A DNA stretch of 52,815 nucleotides from Deltaproteobacteria bacterium (GCA_022710585.1 JAKLGV010000021.1:1-52815), one strand, 5' to 3'; counted from the first letter of the stretch, positions 42,820 through 52,272 are shown. Program-made: numbers and translations. The notes: generated by a model not told the origin, from the sequence alone.

Positions 42820-44061
42820 TCAATCCAGCCGATGGGTGAACAGACCACTGCGCAGTTTCGGCTCAAACCATGTGGACTTGGGGGGCATGATCGCTCCCGC
42901 GTCGGCGACGCTGATGATCTGTTCCATGCTGGTCGGGTAGAGGGAAAAGGCAACGGCAAATCCGTCCTGATTGACCAGCTTTTCCAGCTCATCCATGCCT
43001 CTGATGCCTCCGATGAATTTAATGCGGTCATCCACGCGCGGATCTTTGATGCCCAGAACCGGATCCAGCAGGAGGGCCTGCAGAATCGCCGCGTCGAGAC
43101 TGGCCACGGGATCGCCTGCGTCATACGTTCCTTCTTTAACGGTTAATTGATACCACTGGCCGCCCAGATACATGCCGAAATCGTGAAACTGCCGGGGTGA
43201 TCTTTCTTTGAAATTGGAACTGACGGTGAACGACGCGCTGATTTTGTCGATAAATTGTTCCGGCGTCAGACCGTTCAAGTCTTTTACCGCCCGGTTGTAA
43301 TCCATCACCTTCAGTTGGGTGTGGGGAAACAGCACCGCCAGCACGGATTCGAATTCCCTGCTCGATGCTTTGGATGTCTCCTGCGCGCGTCTGTTCCGCG
43401 CAATGGTTGCCGCTGCGGCGGCCCGGTGATGACCGTCGGCGATATACAGAGCATCGATCGCAAGAAATTCCTTCTTGATGCCTTCGATTTTTCCGGCGTC
43501 GGCCACGACCCAGACCGTGTGCTTAATCCCGTCTTCGGCGGTGAAGTCATATTCGGGGATCCCGGCGGTGATTTGATCGACAATCGCGTTTAATCCCGGT
43601 CGCTCTCGATAACTGATAAAGACGGGACCGGTTTGAGCGTTGACCGTGTCCACGTGACGGATGCGGTCCTCTTCCTTATCCTGTCTCGTCAGTTCATGCT
43701 TTTTGATTTTCCCGGCGTCATATTCCGCCGCGCTCATGACACCGACGATGCCGGTTTGTACCTGAGACCCCATCTGCTGTCTGTAAATATAATAGCGCGG
43801 GGATTCATCCTGGATCAGGATGCCCTTGACCCGCATGTCAATAAAATTGCGCTTGGCGGTCTGATAAATCAGGTCATCATTGCTTTTGGTATGATCCGGC
43901 ACGTCAATCTCCGATTTTTCCACGTGCATGAAGCTCAGCGGATTGCCGGCTACGGCTTTCTGACCTTCTTCTCTGGTCATAACGTCATAGGGAAGCGCTG
44001 CCACCTGAGAGACAAATTTTTTGTCCGGCCGTACCGCCGGGAAAGGTAAAACTAATGCCAT
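42820..44061 (-). CDS. DUF1015 protein (SerK-like kinase fold)
   Basis: A 413-residue DUF1015 protein: ALPYDVMTREEGQKAVAGNPLSFMHVEKSEID at the N-terminus, YIADGHHRAAAA near residue 205, and RVDDRIKFIGGIRGMDELEKLV towards the C-terminus. An archaeal relative (SerK) is a free L-serine kinase with ParB-like fold, and similar activity is possible. CAGGAGATTCATTT precedes the start. Confidence 0.88.
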   Translation of the reverse strand: MALVLPFPAVRPDKKFVSQVAALPYDVMTREEGQKAVAGNPLSFMHVEKSEIDVPDHTKSNDDLIYQTAKRNFIDMRVKGILIQDESPRYYIYRQQMGSQVQTGIVGVMSAAEYDAGKIKKHELTRQDKEEDRIRHVDTVNAQTGPVFISYRERPGLNAIVDQITAGIPEYDFTAEDGIKHTVWVVADAGKIEGIKKEFLAIDALYIADGHHRAAAAATIARNRRAQETSKASSREFESVLAVLFPHTQLKVMDYNRAVKDLNGLTPEQFIDKISASFTVSSNFKERSPRQFHDFGMYLGGQWYQLTVKEGTYDAGDPVASLDAAILQALLLDPVLGIKDPRVDDRIKFIGGIRGMDELEKLVNQDGFAVAFSLYPTSMEQIISVADAGAIMPPKSTWFEPKLRSGLFTHRLD

Positions 44062-44154
44062 AAATGAATCTCCTGTTGATAAATATTTTCTTGCGGAACA
44101 GATAACATACTGACATAATCTTCACAATATAAAATTCATCCTCAAGGAAATAAC

Positions 44155-44640
44155 ATGGAAAACACGCTGGTCTTTATTCACGGTCTGGAAAGCACGGCGC
44201 AGGGCGCCAAAGGCAAATATTTTGCTGAGCATTTTCCGCAGATGATGATTGAAGATTTTACGGGAGATCTGGAATCGCGAATGAAAAAGTTGCGCGGTCT
44301 TCTTTCTGGAAAGAATGATTTGATCATGGTCGGATCAAGCTACGGCGGACTGATGGCGGTTCAATATGCGATGGAAAATGAAGATCGGGTAAAAAAAATG
44401 ATTTTGCTGGCTCCCGCGTTAAATCTTCCCGAATTCCAGACATTCGAAAAAAAACAGTTGCGCATCCCCGTCATTGTCTATCACGGGACCGGGGACGATG
44501 TGGTCGATCCGCACAAGGTAAAGGAAATTGCCCTGAAATACTTCAGCCGTCTTGAGCATCATTTTGTTGAAGACGACCATCCTCTGCGGGAAACCTTTCC
44601 ACGTCTCGACTGGCAGAGTCTGCTGGCGTCAGACGAATAA
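44155..44640 (+). CDS. Small alpha/beta hydrolase (YqiA-like)
   Basis: A 161-residue minimal alpha/beta hydrolase: LVFIHGLEST oxyanion loop, nucleophile GSSYGGLMA near residue 63, acidic VYHGTGDDVVDP, and a His in VEDDHPLRET. Probably a carboxylesterase or thioesterase. AAGGAAATAAC precedes the ATG. Confidence 0.85.
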   Translation: MENTLVFIHGLESTAQGAKGKYFAEHFPQMMIEDFTGDLESRMKKLRGLLSGKNDLIMVGSSYGGLMAVQYAMENEDRVKKMILLAPALNLPEFQTFEKKQLRIPVIVYHGTGDDVVDPHKVKEIALKYFSRLEHHFVEDDHPLRETFPRLDWQSLLASDE

Positions 44641-44657
44641 GGAGGGTACAAATTACC

Positions 44658-44686
44658 TTGACAAGATGTTGTTGTTATCTTAGTGT
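44658..44686 (+). promoter_or_regulatory. Promoter-like element before the NIL-ferredoxin gene
   Basis: TTGACA (44658-44663), 17-bp spacer, TAGTGT (44681-44686). The -35 is consensus, the -10 is weak. Confidence 0.5.
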
Positions 44687-44713
44687 TGCGCAAATTTGAA
44701 TGGATTGTCAGAT

Positions 44714-45124
44714 ATGTTTTCCAAAAAAATCGTTATTCGCTATACTCCCGATACGGTGCAGCAGCCGGTCATTTATCAACTGGTCAAACAATACAATTTG
44801 GTGTTCAATATTCTCAAAGCCAGAATTTTCCCCCGGCGTGAAGGCGTTATCGTTCTGGAGCTCAGCGGCACAAAAGATAATTTCGACCACGGTGTCCGTT
44901 TTCTCAAGGACATGGGGCTCAAGGTTGAATCCCTGTCGAAGAGCGTGAGTCAGAACAACGATAAGTGCGTTCATTGCGGCGCTTGCACCGCCTTCTGTCC
45001 GACGGGGGCACTTTCTTTTGAAAAGGAATCGCTGAAAGTGGTCTTTGATCCGGAAAAATGCAACGGCTGCGAACTCTGCGTTTCCGCCTGTCCCGTTCGC
45101 GCGATGGAAATCGATCTGCTGTAG
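44714..45124 (+). CDS. NIL domain 4Fe-4S ferredoxin
   Basis: A 136-residue protein: NIL domain (about residues 5-75, ligand-binding ferredoxin-like fold found in methionine ABC ATPases), then two 4Fe-4S motifs CVHCGACTAFCPTGA and CNGCELCVSACPVRA. Such NIL-ferredoxins occur in anaerobes near methionine or homocysteine synthesis; here no such gene is adjacent. I use the ATG at 44714 rather than the TTG at 44696. Confidence 0.88.
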   Translation: MFSKKIVIRYTPDTVQQPVIYQLVKQYNLVFNILKARIFPRREGVIVLELSGTKDNFDHGVRFLKDMGLKVESLSKSVSQNNDKCVHCGACTAFCPTGALSFEKESLKVVFDPEKCNGCELCVSACPVRAMEIDLL

Positions 45125-45155
45125 TCTTTTTCTTAAATTTCAGATTCCGGCAAAA

Positions 45156-45521
45156 TCATTCCTTCTTAAATTCTTTGTCCAGGTCCTTCTTGGAAGAGTC
45201 CAGCATCTTACCCACATCTTTGGGGGCGTTTTTTGTCTTTTTGTATAGATCCCTGCCTTCTTCCACAAAGCCCTTACTCTTGTCCCTGATTTGATTGATG
45301 CTGGATTTCATTATTTTGACCGGTTGGCCGGCTGAATCGGGCATATCGTTCGGATTTTTCAGGTAGAAATAACCGAAAGCAACTATCGCGACTATTAATA
45401 GACCAACTAAGAGCTTCAGCATACTTTTAAATATGAAGTTGAGGACAATGATGACAATCAGGACAATCCCTATGACAAGAACGGTCGGATGAGCCGATAT
45501 ATAGCCGGTGATGGCGTCCAT
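45156..45521 (-). CDS. Small membrane protein with Lys-rich amphipathic tail
   Basis: A 121-residue protein with two adjacent hydrophobic helices (about 12-34 and 36-53) and a polar, Lys/Asp-rich, helical C-terminus (SINQIRDKSKGFVEEGRDL, KDVGKMLDSSKKDLDKEF) that could wrap on a membrane or stress-bound surface. No recognised domain. AAAGGAGTTTTGCC precedes the start. Confidence 0.75.
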   Translation of the reverse strand: MDAITGYISAHPTVLVIGIVLIVIIVLNFIFKSMLKLLVGLLIVAIVAFGYFYLKNPNDMPDSAGQPVKIMKSSINQIRDKSKGFVEEGRDLYKKTKNAPKDVGKMLDSSKKDLDKEFKKE

Positions 45522-45690
45522 GGCAAAACTCCTTTATGCAATTATTTTGATAATTTTATCATAAATTATGTTATTTTAAAGAGAAAAGATTTCATCCGGA
45601 AGCAGATGCTGTTTCTTTTCGGAAAGAATATTTTTACTAAAAAATGTCACGGAAATATCTATTGCAGATCCCCGTTATTTTGAGTAATTT

Positions 45691-46461
45691 ATGGAAAAGA
45701 AAGGCAGCGAAAGGACCGAAGCCGTCATTGAGCTGAATCATGCTATGGAACAAAGAAGAACAGACATTTTAAATAAACTGGAAGAAAGGCTGGGCTATGT
45801 CTTCCGGGATAAGCATCTTCTTTCCACGGCTCTCACGCATCGCTCCTATATCAATGAGCATCCCCAGCTCGATTTGTCCGATAATGAAAGGCTGGAATTT
45901 CTGGGTGACAGCGTTTTAGGCCTCTGCGTGAGCGACTTTCTGATTAAAAAATACGCCATGTCGCCGGAGGGGGACCTGACCAAAATACGCGCCGCGCTGG
46001 TCGGTGAGAGGAATCTTGCGCAACTGGCCGCGAATTTAGAGATGGGGGAGTGTCTCTTAATCGGTCATGGGGAAGAGACGTCCGGCAGCCGCCATAAAGA
46101 ATCTTTTCTGGCCAACGCCATGGAAGCGGTGATTGCCGCCGTGTATCTTGATTCCGATTACAACACCGTCAGGGATGTCATTATTAAATTGATCGAAGCG
46201 CGGCTGCCGGACCATCATCCGTCATCGGCGGACTTCTTTGATTATAAAACCGCGCTTCAGGAGCTCTGCCAGAAAAGATACAAAACCATTCCCGCTTATA
46301 TAGTCGTGGATTCAAAGGGTCCCGAACACGCCAAAATATTTAATGTCCAGATAGCCGTCGTCAATAAACTGACGGAATACGGCAGCGGCAGAAGCAAGAA
46401 AGAGGCCGAAAAACAGGCGGCAAAAAAGGCGTGGGAAATACTTCAAAATGAAGCAGACTGA
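45691..46461 (+). CDS. rnc: Ribonuclease III
   Basis: A 256-residue RNase III: signature ERLEFLGDSVLGL near residue 66, metal-ligand Glu/Asp in ANAMEAVIAAVYLD, and a C-terminal double-stranded RNA binding domain (about 180-250) ending GSGRSKKEAEKQAAKKAWEIL. It processes rRNA and other duplex RNAs. It overlaps the following radical SAM gene by 14 bp; era and der follow, a usual deltaproteobacterial block. Confidence 0.95.
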   Translation: MEKKGSERTEAVIELNHAMEQRRTDILNKLEERLGYVFRDKHLLSTALTHRSYINEHPQLDLSDNERLEFLGDSVLGLCVSDFLIKKYAMSPEGDLTKIRAALVGERNLAQLAANLEMGECLLIGHGEETSGSRHKESFLANAMEAVIAAVYLDSDYNTVRDVIIKLIEARLPDHHPSSADFFDYKTALQELCQKRYKTIPAYIVVDSKGPEHAKIFNVQIAVVNKLTEYGSGRSKKEAEKQAAKKAWEILQNEAD

Positions 46462-47539
46462 TTCCGGGGCTCCGGGCAGCGCCCGTCATTTCATTATTCC
46501 TGTTTTCATCATGAACCGCGGCTGTCCCCACCGCTGCACCTTCTGCAATCAGACCATCACAGCCGGAAATTTCCCGGCGGAAATCACCCGGGAGTATTTC
46601 GACAGGGAAGTTAGCGCGTATCTGGCCTGGAATAAACAGCAATCAGAAAATGTGGAGATCGCCTTTTACGGCGGAAATTTCACGGGCGTTGAGCCCGCGT
46701 ATCAGGAAAAGTTGCTGACCTGGGCGCATGCCTATATTGAAAAGAAGCTGGTTCAGGCCATCCGAATATCAACACGGCCTGATTACATTTCGGAGGATCA
46801 ACTGCCATTGCTGAAACAGTACGGCGTCCGGACCGTGGAGATCGGTGCGCAGTCATTTGTTGACAGCGTGTTGCGGCGGGTGCAGAGGGGGCATAATGCT
46901 GATGACATCGAAAGGGCCGTGAGCGTTCTAAAGGAATACGGTTTACGGACAGGATTGCATCTCATGGCCGGACTTCCCGGAGACACAAAGGAAGGATGGA
47001 TCGAATCGCTCAATAAAACGGTGTGTCTTCGCCCGGATACGGCGAGAATCCACCCGGTCACGGTTTTTCGCGATACCGTATTGGCGGAGGAATTCCATCG
47101 CGGTCAATACCGGCCGCTGGAACTGCCTCAAGCCGTTGAATGGTGCGCTTTGGCCTGGGAAATGTTGTCGGCTGTTGGAATCCGGGTCATCAGAATGGGG
47201 TTGCAAGTGACTCCGGAAATGGAAAAAGCCGGCGCCATCCTGGCCGGTCCCGTCCATCCGGCCTTTGGAAGCCTTGTGCTTTCCAGAGTTTTTTATCTTC
47301 ATACGATTAGATTTCTAGGAGAGCTTCCTGATGATGTCCGGGAGGTTCGTTTTCGATTATCCCCGCGCGATATGTCCGACTTCCGCGGCTTGAACAATTT
47401 CAACATTAAGGCCATAAAAAAGCTTTACCCGCGCGTTCATTTAATTATAGAATCAGTCCCCGGAAAAAAGCGCGGCGCAATATCCGCAGAGACGGATACC
47501 GGAGCGCTGATGAATTTGCAAATTCCGGGAATCAGATAA
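46448..47539 (+). CDS. Elp3-like radical SAM protein
   Basis: A 363-residue radical SAM protein: RGCPHRCTFCNQ (CX3CX2C near 27-34), FYGGNFTG, EIGAQSFVDSVLRRVQRGH and GLRTGLHLMAGLPGD, as in the Elp3/COG1243 set but without the acetyltransferase part. Probably acts on tRNA, not shown. This gene is found between rnc and era in many delta-proteobacteria. Start overlaps the rnc stop. Confidence 0.87.
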   Translation: MKQTDSGAPGSARHFIIPVFIMNRGCPHRCTFCNQTITAGNFPAEITREYFDREVSAYLAWNKQQSENVEIAFYGGNFTGVEPAYQEKLLTWAHAYIEKKLVQAIRISTRPDYISEDQLPLLKQYGVRTVEIGAQSFVDSVLRRVQRGHNADDIERAVSVLKEYGLRTGLHLMAGLPGDTKEGWIESLNKTVCLRPDTARIHPVTVFRDTVLAEEFHRGQYRPLELPQAVEWCALAWEMLSAVGIRVIRMGLQVTPEMEKAGAILAGPVHPAFGSLVLSRVFYLHTIRFLGELPDDVREVRFRLSPRDMSDFRGLNNFNIKAIKKLYPRVHLIIESVPGKKRGAISAETDTGALMNLQIPGIR

Positions 47540-47552
47540 GGAGATCATTAAA

Positions 47553-48443
47553 TTGTTTCAATCAGGATTCATAGGCATTATCGGCCGTCCGAACGCGGGC
47601 AAATCAACACTTTTTAACGCGATCATCGGCGATAAAATATCCATCATCACGAACAAACCGCAGACGACCCGCAATAAAATCACGGGCATTAAAAATGATC
47701 CCGATGCGCAAATGATTTTTCTGGATACGCCCGGCATGCACCGGCCGAAGACCCCGCTGAATAAGGCGATGGTGCAGACCACCCGGGACACCATCGGCAG
47801 CGTCGATGTGCTCTTGATGCTGGTGGAGGCCAATACCGATGTTCATCCCCACGATCTTTTCCTGATTGAATCGCTGGCGCCGGTCCATGCCCCGGTGATT
47901 CTGGTGATTAATAAAATTGATCTTATCGAGAAGCAATATCTTCTGCCGCTGATGGATAAGTTCCGTCAGCTTTACGATTTCAGGGAAATCTTTCCTATTT
48001 CCGCGCTGAAAGGCGACGGGATTGACGATTTGCTGAAGGCCGTCAAAGTCCTGCTTCCGGAAGGCCCTCCGTTCTATCCTGACGATATCCAGACGGATGC
48101 CACGGAAAGGTTCATTGCCGCCGAATTCATCCGGGAAAAAATAACGCTGATGACCAAGCAGGAAATTCCGTATGCGATTGCCGTGGAAATTGATCTATTC
48201 AAAGAGGATGAAGCAAAAAATCTGATTCGCATAAGCGCGTCGATCAATGTGGAAAAGGAGTCGCAAAAGGCGATAATCATCGGCAAACGAGGCGCCATGC
48301 TCAAAAATATCGGCACGCAGGCCCGGCTGGATATGGAGAAATTATTCGGCGCCAGGGTTTTTCTCGAACTTTTCGTCCGGGTGAGAAAAGACTGGACCTG
48401 CTCCGAGAGAATGCTTCAGGAATTCGGAATATTAAAACATTGA
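47553..48443 (+). CDS. era: GTPase Era
   Basis: A 296-residue Era GTPase: G1 GRPNAGKST (residues 9-17), DTPGMHRP (G3), NKID (G4), and a C-terminal KH domain (about 205-290) with GKRGAMLKNIG. It binds 16S rRNA 3' end and aids 30S assembly. The start is TTG at 47553 behind AAGGAGATCATTAAA. Confidence 0.96.
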   Translation: MFQSGFIGIIGRPNAGKSTLFNAIIGDKISIITNKPQTTRNKITGIKNDPDAQMIFLDTPGMHRPKTPLNKAMVQTTRDTIGSVDVLLMLVEANTDVHPHDLFLIESLAPVHAPVILVINKIDLIEKQYLLPLMDKFRQLYDFREIFPISALKGDGIDDLLKAVKVLLPEGPPFYPDDIQTDATERFIAAEFIREKITLMTKQEIPYAIAVEIDLFKEDEAKNLIRISASINVEKESQKAIIIGKRGAMLKNIGTQARLDMEKLFGARVFLELFVRVRKDWTCSERMLQEFGILKH

Positions 48444-48450
48444 GGTTCAC

Positions 48451-49770
48451 ATGCCATTAAAGCCGGTTATCGCTATCGTCGGGCGCCCCAATGTCGGCAA
48501 GTCGACGCTCTTCAACAGAATCGCGGGAAAACAGAAAGCCATTGTGATTGACGAGCCGGGCGCCACCCGCGACCGCAATTACATGGATTGTCTTTATCAT
48601 CGCCGGGCTTTCACTCTGATCGACACCGGTGGATTCGAGCCGTTGTCGGAAGAAAAAATTCTCGTGCAGATGCGCGAACAGAGTAATCTGGCTATTGAAG
48701 AGGCGGATGTCATCATCTTCATGATGGATGGCAAAGAGGGACTGACCCATGCGGATATGGAAATTGCTAGGCAACTGCGGGGAAAAAGCAAGCACGTATT
48801 TTATGTGGCGAACAAGGTTGACGGAGATCGCCACAAAGAGCTGTTGACCGACTTCTACCGGCTGGGCATCGATGAAATTCATTCGATTTCCGCGCAGCAC
48901 GGTTCGGGCGTTGACGAACTGCTCAACAGCATTACGGCTGATTTTCCGGAGGCCGCTAAAGACAAAGAAGAGAAGGAATCTCCAATCAAGGTGGCGATTG
49001 TCGGCAAGCCCAACGTCGGCAAATCATCCCTGGTGAACAAAATTCTGGGTCGGGAAAGAAGCATCGCTAATCCCACGCCCGGTACGACCCGTGACGCCAT
49101 TGATTCCAGCGTCAGGGTGCATGGAAAAAGTTATCTGCTGATTGACACGGCGGGAATTCGCCGCAAAAGCAAAATCAGCCAGACTCTGGAAAAATACAGC
49201 GTCGTTCAGGCGCTCAAATCCATCAATCGCTGCGACATCGCGTTGGTTTTGATTGACGCCGAGGAAGGCATCACCGAACAGGACACCAAGATCACCGGGC
49301 TGGCGTATGAACGCGGTAAGGCCTGCATCATTGTGGTGAATAAATGGGACAAAATAGAAAAAGACAATTCCACGGTCGGGAAATTTGTGGAAGACATCAA
49401 GGATAAAGTCAAATTCCTGGACTTCGCGCCGATTATTTTCATTTCAGCGGTCACCGGCCAGCGAGCGCCTAAAGTTTTTGATCTGATTGATCAGGTCTAT
49501 GAACAGTACACGAAAAGAATCGGAACGTCTCCTTTAAACAGCCTGATTGAAAAATCCATCCGGCGAAATCCATTGCCGCGCTATCAGAACAGGGTCATGC
49601 ATATCGCCTACGCCACCCAGACGGACATCAAGCCGCCGACTTTTGTATTCTTTGTCGGCAACACCAAAGGGATTCATTTTTCTTATGAACGCTATCTGAT
49701 GAATCAGATACGCGAAGAATTCGGTTTTGACAGCGTGCCGCTCAAACTTGTTTTTCGAAAAAAGCGGTGA
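48451..49770 (+). CDS. der: GTPase Der (EngA)
   Basis: A 439-residue double GTPase: first G1 GRPNVGKST near residues 10-18, DTGGFEP, second G1 GKPNVGKSS near 186, DTAGIRR, and a C-terminal KH-like domain (about 355-439). It is needed for 50S assembly. It lies 7 bp after era. The 50-kb-side intergenic to 50025 has no gene I can support. Confidence 0.96.
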   Translation: MPLKPVIAIVGRPNVGKSTLFNRIAGKQKAIVIDEPGATRDRNYMDCLYHRRAFTLIDTGGFEPLSEEKILVQMREQSNLAIEEADVIIFMMDGKEGLTHADMEIARQLRGKSKHVFYVANKVDGDRHKELLTDFYRLGIDEIHSISAQHGSGVDELLNSITADFPEAAKDKEEKESPIKVAIVGKPNVGKSSLVNKILGRERSIANPTPGTTRDAIDSSVRVHGKSYLLIDTAGIRRKSKISQTLEKYSVVQALKSINRCDIALVLIDAEEGITEQDTKITGLAYERGKACIIVVNKWDKIEKDNSTVGKFVEDIKDKVKFLDFAPIIFISAVTGQRAPKVFDLIDQVYEQYTKRIGTSPLNSLIEKSIRRNPLPRYQNRVMHIAYATQTDIKPPTFVFFVGNTKGIHFSYERYLMNQIREEFGFDSVPLKLVFRKKR

Positions 49771-50025
49771 TGGTTCAATGGCTTTTCGGCATTTGCAGAG
49801 GATTCAAGCCTGCGCACCGATCCGCGGTGAGGATGCGTTTATCGTTTGCATTTAAAATTTGCCGCTTGACTTTTAAGAGAATTTAGAGATAAAAATAACA
49901 CCCGAAAGCAATCATTATCAACTTTACGATTCATCAGGATTTGTGTTGATCTGAATGACGGTTTTTAAGCCGTTTCATGGCTGTATGATCAGTGTTGACA
50001 ATATTATATAACGGAGGTGTGCTGG

Positions 50026-50577
50026 ATGAAACTGATGCATAGGATCAAAATTTTTGGTCTGCTTTTCTTCGTATCGGTCTGTCTCGTTGCGATGACGTCT
50101 TGTGGTGATGTTGAAGACGATCACTATCAAAGTAATTGCGATGATGAAATCAGCGAGCGGATTGCCGTCAGCGGAGAGCCCGATGAAATCGATATCGATC
50201 CGGCTGAATCAGGCAGCTATCACAGCCACACTTACTGGTATTTCAGCAGAGGCTTCGCTGCAACCTTTACATGCGGCGATAATGTTGACGGATGCGAACT
50301 GGACACCATCACTTTTTGCCCCGACTGTCCGGCGGAGATTCTGGTTTCCGAGTCCCCGATTTCAGGCCCGAACGGGAAAATCATCAGATTCGCCGTGTTT
50401 GATGCCGATACCCAGCCGGAAGTTATCGTTGTCACTCAAAACGGCTCATATGCCGCGACGCTTACCACGATTGATTTCAAGCCGGGCGAGAAATATTTCG
50501 GCCGGTTTGATTTTCCGCAAAGCGAGATAGAAGAACTAGTGATTAACGGCCACTCCATCCCGTGGGGCTTTCATTAA
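50026..50577 (+). CDS. Secreted lipoprotein of unknown function
   Basis: A 183-residue protein with signal sequence MKLMHRIKIFGLLFFVSVCL, lipobox MTSC (Cys26) and an acidic mature part. It has several Cys (NCDDE, TCGDNVDGCELDTITFCPDCP, giving CX2C) that may form disulfides or a metal site, and then an FNIII-like beta-rich stretch. No family recognised. ATG at 50026 has GGAGG 8 nt upstream; GTG at 50017 would be inside the ribosome site. No near homologue in the window. Confidence 0.78.
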   Translation: MKLMHRIKIFGLLFFVSVCLVAMTSCGDVEDDHYQSNCDDEISERIAVSGEPDEIDIDPAESGSYHSHTYWYFSRGFAATFTCGDNVDGCELDTITFCPDCPAEILVSESPISGPNGKIIRFAVFDADTQPEVIVVTQNGSYAATLTTIDFKPGEKYFGRFDFPQSEIEELVINGHSIPWGFH

Positions 50578-50800
50578 TCCTTGTACGGGAGGGCGACGCG
50601 CCGGCGACCCATACTGATTAAGGAAACGCGGGCCGTGCGGTAAGTCTTTGGCCGTCATTGCGGTTAAAGACCACGACGGTTGCGGCCTATCCGTGAACAG
50701 TGATGCCGCTCCCGTGAATGACTATGTTTCTTTAAATCAACAAGATCACCTAACAATTGCATAAAGATGTGTCCGTTCACTTTGCCGGAGAAGATGACTC
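50578..50800. other. Intergenic stretch, no gene seen
   Basis: GC-rich remains between the lipoprotein gene and the zinc-ribbon ORF. No ORF above chance, no terminator with a U-run and no tRNA. The last ~40 bases hold GGAGAAGATGACTC, a good ribosome site for the ORF starting at 50801. Confidence 0.4.
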
Positions 50801-50932
50801 ATGCAATGTCCCCGCTGCCAGACAGACAATCAGGAAGGAAAAAATATGGCGGAAGTGCATGGGAATCGAACCGATCCGGTAATTAAAATTATTGAATATT
50901 ATCAGCTCTTTATTAATGAGGAGAAGGTTTAG
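50801..50932 (+). pseudogene. Truncated zinc-ribbon ORF broken at a tRNA-Sec-like att site
   Basis: Starts MQCPRCQTDNQEGKN, the usual N-terminal zinc ribbon of large adenylate cyclase/AAA-like proteins in this group (normally followed by FCxxCG). After KN at ~50845 the frame runs into the tRNA-Sec-like 3' sequence (50847-50872) and then unrelated AT-rich DNA, stopping at 50932. The second Cys pair is lost, so the 43-residue product is probably a remnant. GGAGAAGATGACTC in front of ATG 50801 supports a formerly real gene start. Confidence 0.55.
50847..50872 (-). other. tRNA-Sec 3'-end fragment, putative attachment (att) site
   Basis: The minus strand reads GGTTCGATTCCCATGC then ACTTCCGCCA. 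This fits the T-loop (TTCGATT), a 5-nt 3' T-stem strand (CCCAT), an 8-nt 3' acceptor strand (GCACTTCC), discriminator G and encoded CCA. An 8+5 geometry is specific to bacterial tRNA-Sec; ordinary tRNAs have 7+5. Further upstream on the minus strand there is no D-arm, anticodon or variable arm, so it is a fragment only. Such 3' fragments are left by integrases that target tRNA genes. Confidence 0.5.
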
Positions 50933-51318
50933 GTTAAAGGAAAGTTAAAAATATCTTTTGACAGAGTATTCTTAAAATCACTTATAAAAAAATCACAAGT
51001 CACAACTGCTTCCTGAAAGAAACAAGCTCTCACCCTAGACAAAAAAGCAAGCTTCCGACCCGTTATCAATAAAGCTATTTACCTCTTTTAAAAATAATGA
51101 ATAGTGTTATTATGATATTTAACTAATCAGGAAGAGCGCTAATCGTAGATGCGATGTCTAGAAAAAGTTTTATAATGATTGCGATGGTCAGAGGGTATGT
51201 GTCTGGGTCGCTCGGTGCCGATTCTTTTTTCGCTTGATTGGCAGGAAGTACCATTGGCGGCCTCCTTGGCATATGGGACGCCTTCAAACTCCATGAATAA
51301 TACAAATAGAGGTGATTT
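50933..51318. other. AT-rich intergenic stretch before the GGDEF gene
   Basis: This DNA is visibly richer in A and T than the chromosome to its left. On the plus strand I see no gene before the TTG at 51319. On the minus strand there is one small frame with a perfect ribosome site (51123-51254, listed separately). No tRNA or repeat was seen. Confidence 0.4.
51123..51254 (-). CDS. Possible small membrane peptide (43 aa)
   Basis: On the minus strand ATG at 51254 is preceded by AAGGAGGCCGCCA, a textbook ribosome site. The frame reads MVLPANQAKKESAPSDPDTY, then a hydrophobic segment LTIAIIIKLFLDIASTISAL and a stop at 51123. The AAGGAGG spacing is the main reason to suspect it is real. It is divergent from the GGDEF gene. 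The longer frame to 51410 is ignored. Confidence 0.4.
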   Translation of the reverse strand: MVLPANQAKKESAPSDPDTYPLTIAIIIKLFLDIASTISALPD

Positions 51319-52161
51319 TTGAACTTTTTAGAGAATATTGAGAAACAAAATAAATCTTTAATAATAGCAATAGGATATATAATCATCGGTATATTAGGTA
51401 TTATTGACACCCTGACCGGTAAAGAATTAGATTTTTCTCTATTCTATGTGATACCTATACTCATAGTTACTTGGCACACAGGTCTTGGTCTTGGGATAGT
51501 ATTTTCTCTCATAAGTGCCTTAGTATGGCTTCTTTCGGATGTATTATCTGGAAATGTAACATTGCTTTCCATTTATGCATGGAATACTCTCATCAGATTA
51601 GGCTTTTTCTTAACAATAGCGTTTTTATTGTCAAGGTTATTAACCGTACTGGAACATCAAAGAGAAATAGCCCATACAGACTATTTGACAGGAGCACTTA
51701 ATTCACTCTTCTTTTATAATGTTTTGCAGATGGAAATTAACCGTTCTCTGAGATATAAAAATCTTTTTACTATAGCTTATATTGACCTGGATAATTTAAA
51801 AACTGTGAATTACGAGTTCGGGTATGCTACAGGTGACAAAGTATTATGTTTTGTTGCCAATCAAATCAAGAATAGTCTGCGAAAAGTAGACGTGGTTGCA
51901 AGGCTTGGAAGTGATGAATTTGCGTTGCTTATGCCAGAAACAAATCAGAAATCTGCACAAGTTGTTCTTTCTAAACTTCAACACAATATTTTAGCCGGGA
52001 TGCAAAAAAATAATTGGCCCGTGACACTTAGCATCGGTGTCTTAACATGCTTTGATACGCCGCCAACAGCAAATGAAGCAATAAAAATAGTGGATGATTT
52101 AATGTACTCAGTAAAAAAAAGCAGTAAGAATAATATCAAATATGCCACTTATGAAAACTGA
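51319..52161 (+). CDS. Membrane-bound GGDEF protein (GSDEF variant)
   Basis: A 280-residue protein with four hydrophobic segments at about 14-30, 36-52, 55-78 and 87-108, and a C-terminal GGDEF domain (about 120-275). The active motif reads RLGSDEFALL, so the second Gly is Ser. Some GSDEF proteins stay active, but loss of diguanylate cyclase activity is possible. DYLTGALNSLFF and YIDLDNLKTVN mark the domain start. Start is TTG at 51319 behind GAGGTGATTTT. The gene is much more AT-rich than the chromosome to the left, so recent transfer is likely. Confidence 0.85.
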   Translation: MNFLENIEKQNKSLIIAIGYIIIGILGIIDTLTGKELDFSLFYVIPILIVTWHTGLGLGIVFSLISALVWLLSDVLSGNVTLLSIYAWNTLIRLGFFLTIAFLLSRLLTVLEHQREIAHTDYLTGALNSLFFYNVLQMEINRSLRYKNLFTIAYIDLDNLKTVNYEFGYATGDKVLCFVANQIKNSLRKVDVVARLGSDEFALLMPETNQKSAQVVLSKLQHNILAGMQKNNWPVTLSIGVLTCFDTPPTANEAIKIVDDLMYSVKKSSKNNIKYATYEN

Positions 52162-52272
52162 AACGGTCTTTAGCCAATATATGTTTTGCTCTCTTTCCAT
52201 CCGTAATCCTCAATTCTGAAAACTGATCACGACCGCACCTTAGTAGGTATATACTGCTTGTGCCCCCTCACC

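Noticed and set aside
51123..51410. Long minus-strand frame across the GGDEF start region
   Set aside because: Its first half overlaps the GGDEF gene and is a shadow; only the last 43 codons, with a ribosome site, are kept as possible.
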